NCBI GenBank assembly: GCA_021792615.1 | Contig: JAJYUJ010000042.1 | Coordinates: 1-19,916 of the forward strand | Direction: 5' to 3' | Length of the DNA stretch: 19,916 nt | Source of the DNA: a bacterium | GTDB taxonomy: Bacteria > JAMCPX01 | In this document: piece after piece, positions 15,640 through 19,916 of the stretch | Position numbering within the stretch: the first letter of the stretch is position 1 | Layout: each line of letters begins with the position of its first letter | Notes under the pieces: model-generated | Told to the model about the DNA's origin: nothing | Databases searched by the model: none | The model's input: the letters and a program-made list of their open reading frames with translations, nothing else | Translations under genes and position numbers: made by a program

Positions 15640-16533
15640 ATGCGAATCTTTATCCAGCAGATAATCAACGGCCTGACCACGGGCAGTGTCTATGCCCTGA
15701 TTGCACTCGGCTATACCATGGTATACGGCATCATCGAGCTTATCAACTTTGCACACGGCGAGATCTATATGATAGGTGCGTACGGCGGTTTGATCGTGCT
15801 GACGCTTATCGGTGCAAGCCACACGTCGAACATCGGAATCGTTTTTTTAGCCATGGGCGGCGGCATGCTTCTGTCGATGGCGTACGGTTTTACCGTGGAG
15901 AAATTCGCGTATAAACCCATCAGAAACTCTTCCCGTTTGTCCCTTCTGATAACCGCATTGGGCGCATCCATATTCCTCCAGAATTTCGTCATGATCGGAC
16001 AGGGTGCTTCGGACAAAAACTACATCTCTTTATCCGTATTGAACTCAACATTCACTCTCTACGGCATCGCGATAACCTTAAACCAGATCCTCATATTTGC
16101 AGTTGCCCTTTTAATTATGCTGTCCCTGGACCTGTTTGTGAATAAAACCATGACCGGCTGGGCAATGAAAGCGACCTCGCAGGATCCGATCACTGCCCAG
16201 CTTGTCGGCATCAACGTCGATACCATTGTCTCTCTCACCTTTATTATAGGATCAGGGCTCGCGGGCATAGCAGGGGTACTGGTGGGGTTTTATTACGGTA
16301 TTGTCAATTTCTCTATCGGCTACCTCGTCGGCATCAAAGCATTTACAGCGGCGGTCCTCGGCGGTATCGGAGACCTACGGGGTGCCATGGTCGGGGGGCT
16401 GCTGCTCGGACTGATGGAAAGCCTGGGCGCGGCGTACCTGTCATCGGACTATAAAGACGCCTTTGCCTTTATTATCCTGATCGCGATCCTTCTCATAAAG
16501 CCTTCGGGCCTATTCGGAAAGAGACAGGCATGA
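15640..16533 (+). CDS. livH: Branched-chain amino-acid ABC transporter permease LivH
   Basis: A 297-aa inner-membrane permease of the high-affinity branched-chain/polar amino-acid (HAAT) importer family. It starts FIQQIINGLTTGSVYALIAL, continues GYTMVYGIIELINFAHGEIYMIGAY, which is the LivH hallmark, and has eight or so hydrophobic helices. The cytoplasmic coupling segment is visible near NKTMTGWAMKATSQDPITAQLVGI. The C-terminal FIILIAILLIKPSGLFG is standard. The ATG at 15640 lies 58 nt after aspA; a GAGGA is present but far upstream. The stop overlaps livM in ATGA, so the two permeases are coupled. Substrate specificity is set by the binding protein, which is not encoded in the window. Confidence 0.93.
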   Translation: MRIFIQQIINGLTTGSVYALIALGYTMVYGIIELINFAHGEIYMIGAYGGLIVLTLIGASHTSNIGIVFLAMGGGMLLSMAYGFTVEKFAYKPIRNSSRLSLLITALGASIFLQNFVMIGQGASDKNYISLSVLNSTFTLYGIAITLNQILIFAVALLIMLSLDLFVNKTMTGWAMKATSQDPITAQLVGINVDTIVSLTFIIGSGLAGIAGVLVGFYYGIVNFSIGYLVGIKAFTAAVLGGIGDLRGAMVGGLLLGLMESLGAAYLSSDYKDAFAFIILIAILLIKPSGLFGKRQA

Positions 16534-17648
16534 ACCTCCGAACCTTGATCAGAACAATATTCAAGGCATATATCCTTCCTGTGGCATGGATAGTTGCGAT
16601 TTCAGTCCCTATCATGGGACCGGCACGATCGATCGTTGCGGCCGGATTTGTTTTCGCAGGCCTCCTCGTATTCAATTTCTTCATAAGAAGAAAGCCACGG
16701 ATGCAGAAATCCAGGTTCCACCGGGTTCACACCGGATTATCCTCTGCCGGAAAGTCTGCATGGATCTTTGCACTTGCAGCCGCAATCATTGCACCGTTGT
16801 TTCTGAATGGCTACAGCCTGGACGTGTTCACCTCTGTCCTGTTTTACACGATGCTCGCGCTCGGACTCAACCTGCTCGTCGGTGACCTCGGGCTGCTCAA
16901 CCTCGGGTATATCGCATTCTACGGCATCGGAGCATACACCTATGCAATCCTCTTTGCGAAATTCGGTATGGGATTCTGGGGTTCCCTGATGCTCGGCGGC
17001 ATTGCCGCCTCTGTTTTCAGCCTCATCATAGCGATTCCCACCCTGCGGCTCAAAGGAGACTACTTCGCCATTGCCACGCTCGGTTTCGGCGAGATAGTGC
17101 GGATCGTATTGAACAACTGGGACAGCATGACGAACGGTCCAAACGGCATCATGAATATACCAAGGCCGTCCCTGCCGTGGATACAGGTATCAACCGGCAA
17201 GGGTTTTTTTTATCTTGTCTTATGCTTCGTCATACTCCAGGTTTACCTGCTCTACCGTATCAAAAGGTCCAGGTTCGGGAGGTATGCTGTTGCAATACGG
17301 GAAAATGAGCAGGCAGCAGAAATGGTTGGCATAAATGCCTACAAGGTAAAAACACTCTATTTCATGCTGAGTGCGTTCTTCGGCGGCATTGCAGGTGTAC
17401 TGTTCGCCTCAAAACAGATGTTCGTGTCCCCGGACAGTTTTACGTTCATCGAATCCGTCTATGTCCTGGCGATGGTAATACTCGGGGGGATGGGCAACAT
17501 AGCAGGTGTCATGGCCGGTGCTTTTACCCTGGTCGTATTGCCCGAGTTGCTGCGGGAATTCGTACTCTACAGAATGCTCATATTTGCGCTTCTGCTCATC
17601 ACTATGATGCTGTTCAAGCCCGAGGGGTTGCTCGGAAAGAAAACGTAG
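16530..17648 (+). CDS. livM: Branched-chain amino-acid ABC transporter permease LivM
   Basis: A 372-aa permease, the partner of LivH. It begins with an extra N-terminal hydrophobic region (two helices and a basic loop, about 1-70) before the conserved core. The core has MLALGLNLLVGDLGLLNLGY, IGAYTYAIL, LRLKGDYFAIATLGFGEI, the cytoplasmic coupling segment AIRENEQAAEMVGINAYKVK, and FVSPDSFTFIESVYVLAMV. The end MLFKPEGLLGKKT is typical. It overlaps livH by 4 nt and is followed by livG after 1 nt, so all three form one transcription unit. The N-terminal extension is within the range seen in LivM proteins. Confidence 0.93.
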   Translation: MNLRTLIRTIFKAYILPVAWIVAISVPIMGPARSIVAAGFVFAGLLVFNFFIRRKPRMQKSRFHRVHTGLSSAGKSAWIFALAAAIIAPLFLNGYSLDVFTSVLFYTMLALGLNLLVGDLGLLNLGYIAFYGIGAYTYAILFAKFGMGFWGSLMLGGIAASVFSLIIAIPTLRLKGDYFAIATLGFGEIVRIVLNNWDSMTNGPNGIMNIPRPSLPWIQVSTGKGFFYLVLCFVILQVYLLYRIKRSRFGRYAVAIRENEQAAEMVGINAYKVKTLYFMLSAFFGGIAGVLFASKQMFVSPDSFTFIESVYVLAMVILGGMGNIAGVMAGAFTLVVLPELLREFVLYRMLIFALLLITMMLFKPEGLLGKKT

Positions 17649-17649
17649 C

Positions 17650-18426
17650 ATGGAAAATAACGCAATTCTATCCATCGACAATGTGAGTATCATGTTCGGA
17701 GGTCTGAAGGCCCTGGACAGTGTAACCATCGATATCAAAAAAGGAGAAGTGCTGTGCATTATAGGACCAAACGGCGCGGGCAAGACTACCCTGTTCAACT
17801 GTATCACAGGCTTTCTGAGACCCTCTTCGGGCAGTATCGTGTACGATGGTTCCGTCTCACTGGCGGGTTTGAAACCGCATAAGATTGCATCGTACGGCAT
17901 CTACCGGAGTTTTCAGAACCTTGCACTGTTTACCAACATCAGTGCTGTGGACAATGTGATGATCGGCGCCTTGCAAAGGACGCAATTTTCTTACGGTATT
18001 GCGGACATGTTTTTCCGTACAAAAAAGTTTTTGACCAGAGAATCCGCACTCCGGCAGGAGGCGGAAAACCTGCTCGAATTCATGGGCATAGCCGGGAAAA
18101 AAGACCACAAAGCAGGCGAGCTTTCCTATGGTGAACGCAAATTACTCGAACTCGCACGGGGTCTTATCACGAAGCCGCAGCTGCTCTTGCTCGACGAACC
18201 TGCAGCAGGGTTAAATCCGACAGAGAAAACCGAGCTTGTCCGGGCAATCAAAAAGATCCGCGAACAGAAAATAAACGTGGTCATTATCGAGCATGACATG
18301 CGCTTTGTCTCGGACATAGCGAACTGGATCGTGGTGCTCGATTACGGGAAAAAACTTGCCGAGGGCCTGCCGGACGACGTCAAAAAGAACACAGCGGTCA
18401 TCGAGGCATATCTCGGGACACACTGA
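17650..18426 (+). CDS. livG: Branched-chain amino-acid ABC transporter ATPase LivG
   Basis: A complete 258-aa ATPase subunit of the HAAT importer. Walker A GPNGAGKTT is at 39-47, the Q-loop glutamine at about 89, the ABC signature LSYGERK at 158-164, Walker B LLLLDEPAAGLNP with D182/E183, and the switch histidine H215 in IIEHDM. The LivG-type spacing is clear, with FQNLALFTNISAVDNVMIG after the Q-loop. HAAT importers normally use a LivG/LivF pair. No livF follows, and the strand changes after a 68-nt gap into AT-rich accessory DNA. Either LivF lies elsewhere, LivG acts as a homodimer, or the operon was cut. Confidence 0.93.
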   Translation: MENNAILSIDNVSIMFGGLKALDSVTIDIKKGEVLCIIGPNGAGKTTLFNCITGFLRPSSGSIVYDGSVSLAGLKPHKIASYGIYRSFQNLALFTNISAVDNVMIGALQRTQFSYGIADMFFRTKKFLTRESALRQEAENLLEFMGIAGKKDHKAGELSYGERKLLELARGLITKPQLLLLDEPAAGLNPTEKTELVRAIKKIREQKINVVIIEHDMRFVSDIANWIVVLDYGKKLAEGLPDDVKKNTAVIEAYLGTH

Positions 18427-18494
18427 ACAACAACCGTCTCAATCCCTCGCATCTCACGGAACACGAGGACATTACCGTAACAACAAGAAGATGG

Positions 18495-18992
18495 TTAAGC
18501 TTTCTCAACTGTTTTAATCTCATCCTCGGTGAGATCATATAATCTGTACACTATCTGGTCTATCAGCTTATCTGTGGCGTTTATCTTATTTTTTAAGGGG
18601 CTGATTACTTCGACACTTTTTTTAAATTGCGCATTTAATGCCTCTTGGAATTGTCGATTTGAAGGATCTTTTGACAACTTTTGTTTGTTTTTTTTCAGGA
18701 CGTTCAGAAAAGAATCGAAATCATTATCATAATATTCTTTTAGTGCAGTCTTATTTGTCAGTGTCTCTATATCTGCTCCGATTTCCCGCTCAAGCCATTT
18801 CAGGAAGCCCTTAATCTCTTCATACTTTGTCTTGTTCATTTCAATCATCTGTTCTGCAAGGAACGCGAGGATGTCATGGACGACGTCAGAGCGATTGGCT
18901 GAGATCTCTGCCTCAACAAATGAGATCATTTCCTGTAGAGGCAATTCATGAATTGCTCTGTCTTGGTGTAGTTTGTCAGAAGATTTTTTCAT
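18495..18992 (-). pseudogene. C-terminal remnant of a type IIG restriction-modification enzyme
   Basis: About 165 codons from an ATG at 18992 (the frame is open to 19064). The segment ILAFLAEQMIEMNKTKYEEI, then KGFLKWLEREIGADIETLTN and the end LIDQIVYRLYDLTEDEIKTVE resemble, from memory, the extreme C-terminus of Eco57I/type IIG fused endonuclease-methyltransferases. No catalytic methyltransferase (NPPY) or nuclease motif is present, so it cannot be an active enzyme by itself. The first residues include AIHELPLQ, encoded by a mobile palindrome at 18941-18956, so the N-terminus is probably not native. Its start overlaps the end of the transposase gene by 17 nt. Expression as a small helical protein remains possible. 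Confidence 0.6.
18935..18960. repeat. Palindromic REP-like element inside the type IIG remnant
   Basis: A perfect 16-bp palindrome GCAATTCATGAATTGC (18941-18956), preceded by TGTAGAG and followed by CTGTCTTGG. It matches the palindromes in the neighbouring transposase gene and encodes AIHELPLQ on the minus strand. Confidence 0.75.
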
Positions 18993-19641
18993 AATAATCC
19001 TTCGCCCTCCCCTCCTGCAGGGGTAATTCACGAATCGCACTATTTTCAGGATTTTCAATGTCATCTTCCCATTTCAATGGATTGTTCACAATGTATTCAC
19101 GGATCTTGCCTAAAGATGCTTCATTACGAATAACGTGTTCGTAATAATTGCGCTGCCAGACAGAAATACCGGCTGTATTTCGCAGTCCATTAATGTGCTT
19201 TGCAGAATTCATTTTAAAGAATCCCATAATTCTTGGGATTACCATATTCCGCCGTTCGATCTTATTCTTCTGTAGGGGTAATTCATGAATTACCCGTTTT
19301 GATGACAATTCACAAATTGCCTTGTCTTTGGGCGGTTCGTGAACCGCCCCTACATTGCCGGTGGTCAATACAATTATTCCATGTACATGGTTCGGCATGA
19401 CGACAAATGCATCCAATGCAATATCTTTATATTTATGATTTAATTCCACCCACCATTTCTCAACCAATTTTCCTGCACTATTTAATCTCATCTCTCCATT
19501 CGAAATATCCCCGAACATACATTCCCTGTTTTGCGAACACACTGTCACAAAATACGCCCCTGCCTGCGAATAATCATAGTATTTTAACCTTGTAGAGTAT
19601 CGGCAATGAAGTGGAAGATTGTAAAGGGATAATTCCTTCAT
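18976..19641 (-). CDS. REP-associated tyrosine transposase (Y1/HUH, RAYT-like)
   Basis: A 221-aa single-strand transposase related to IS200/IS605 TnpA. N-terminal STRLKYYDYSQAGAYFVTVC and NRECMFG are RAYT hallmarks. The HUH motif is H85-V-H87 in MPNHVHGIIVL, and the nucleophile is Y166 or Y167 in VWQRNYYEHVIRN. The end IREYIVNNPLKWEDD is conserved. Residues 97-124 are encoded by an 84-bp palindromic element inserted in frame between the HUH block and the catalytic Tyr helix. A second palindrome encodes AIRELPLQ near the C-terminus (residues 202-209), after the normal family end. All catalytic residues remain, so the gene may be active and could mobilise the palindromes. No IS200-like terminal structures were seen bounding the gene. 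Confidence 0.88.
   Translation of the reverse strand: MKELSLYNLPLHCRYSTRLKYYDYSQAGAYFVTVCSQNRECMFGDISNGEMRLNSAGKLVEKWWVELNHKYKDIALDAFVVMPNHVHGIIVLTTGNVGAVHEPPKDKAICELSSKRVIHELPLQKNKIERRNMVIPRIMGFFKMNSAKHINGLRNTAGISVWQRNYYEHVIRNEASLGKIREYIVNNPLKWEDDIENPENSAIRELPLQEGRAKDYYEKIF
19013..19040. repeat. Degenerate palindromic REP-like element at the 3' end of the transposase gene
   Basis: CCTGCAGGGG followed by GTAATTCACGAATCGC (19023-19038), a degenerate version of the palindrome at 18941-18956 (3 differences). It encodes IRELPLQEG on the minus strand within the transposase C-terminus. Confidence 0.6.
19271..19354. mobile_element. 84-bp palindromic MITE/REPIN-like element inside the transposase gene
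   Basis: Bounded by inverted ends TGTAGGGG (19271-19278) and CCCCTACA (19347-19354). Inside are a perfect 20-bp palindrome (19276-19295), a degenerate one (19305-19320), and a hairpin with a 9-bp stem and GT loop (19330-19349). Its length is 28 codons and the minus-strand frame is open, so the host gene stays intact. No target-site duplication is obvious. It looks like a non-autonomous element mobilised by the RAYT that contains it. Confidence 0.7.
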
Positions 19642-19651
19642 AATATTGCCA

Positions 19652-19915
19652 TTACTTTATCGAATTAATGATTTCTTCTAATAGGTGTTTCTCTGTTTCA
19701 TTAACAATCTGCTGTGCGTTTTGGAGAAATTTATTATTGTTGTCAATGTTCCGTAATTTCATATATTTGTTAGAAGCAATTTGGTCTCCAGAAGAACAGT
19801 TTGTTAATAAAATATGCAAATAAGCAATAATGCTACTAAATACTTTTTTGATACCTTCTACTTTAGTGTCATGACTTATGTTGCTGTGTTTTTCAATTTC
19901 TTGGAAAATAGATCG
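19652..19915 (-). CDS. 3' end of an unidentified ORF (partial)
   Basis: An 87-codon open frame read on the minus strand, entering from beyond the right edge and ending at TAA 10 nt before the transposase start. The predicted peptide is helical, rich in Asn, Lys, Ile and Glu, and ends with HLLEEIINSIK. No motif is recognisable. It contains a hydrophobic patch (SSIIAYLHILL) that could be a buried helix. Base composition is AT-rich like the rest of the accessory end. The true start lies outside the window. Confidence 0.55.
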   Translation of the reverse strand, partial: RSIFQEIEKHSNISHDTKVEGIKKVFSSIIAYLHILLTNCSSGDQIASNKYMKLRNIDNNNKFLQNAQQIVNETEKHLLEEIINSIK

Positions 19916-19916
19916 G

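Noticed and set aside
19271-19354. CRISPR-like array
   Set aside because: The repeats are palindromes of unequal length and spacing without unique spacers; they fit a REP/MITE element better.

Overview
The window looks like the chromosome of a Gram-negative, probably anaerobic bacterium. It carries an LpxL-type acyltransferase, an RND/MMPL exporter and a probable futalosine-pathway deaminase. Coding density is high, genes often overlap by 4 nt, and GC is moderate over the first ~18.4 kb. A Desulfobacterota/Nitrospirota-like origin is my inference from gene style only; no rRNA, tRNA or other lineage marker is present.

Region 1 (147-8387, minus strand) is a tight six-gene operon. In transcription order it encodes a CrtI/CrtISO-like FAD oxidoreductase, a family 2 glycosyltransferase, an MMPL/RND exporter fused to a SAM methyltransferase, an LpxL-like acyltransferase, an amidohydrolase resembling aminodeoxyfutalosine deaminase, and RlmB. 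Four of the five junctions overlap by 4 or 8 nt. The first four genes resemble the tailoring and export half of aryl-polyene/xanthomonadin/flexirubin loci, but no ketosynthase, ACP or dehydratase is in the window. The substrate is therefore open, and this is the best candidate for an unusual system here.

Region 2 (8511-14132) holds single genes in divergent or convergent pairs: a pirin (minus) opposite a short-chain dehydrogenase (plus), an exported FecR/DUF6600 protein with a C-terminal tandem repeat (plus), an NAD-dependent epimerase/reductase (minus), and a small four-helix membrane protein (plus). The two divergent intergenic regions share a 25-bp motif (22/25 identical). On the minus strand this motif would encode the start of two short upstream ORFs, both beginning MSDK.

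Region 3 (14175-18426, plus) carries aspartate ammonia-lyase followed by livH, livM and livG of a branched-chain/polar amino-acid ABC importer. livF and the periplasmic binding protein are not in the window.

Region 4 (about 18430-19916, minus) is visibly AT-richer accessory DNA. It has a C-terminal remnant of a type IIG restriction-modification enzyme, a REP-associated (Y1/HUH) transposase, and the 3' end of an unidentified ORF. Short palindromes bounded by TGTAGGGG/CCCCTACA-like ends occur inside the coding sequences. One 84-bp copy sits exactly in frame in the transposase gene.

No intergenic stretch exceeds 300 bases. The longest, 10478-10735, has no convincing gene but carries interleaved inverted repeats. 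Bases 1-146, downstream of rlmB, hold only a weak hairpin. No tRNA, rRNA or CRISPR array was seen.
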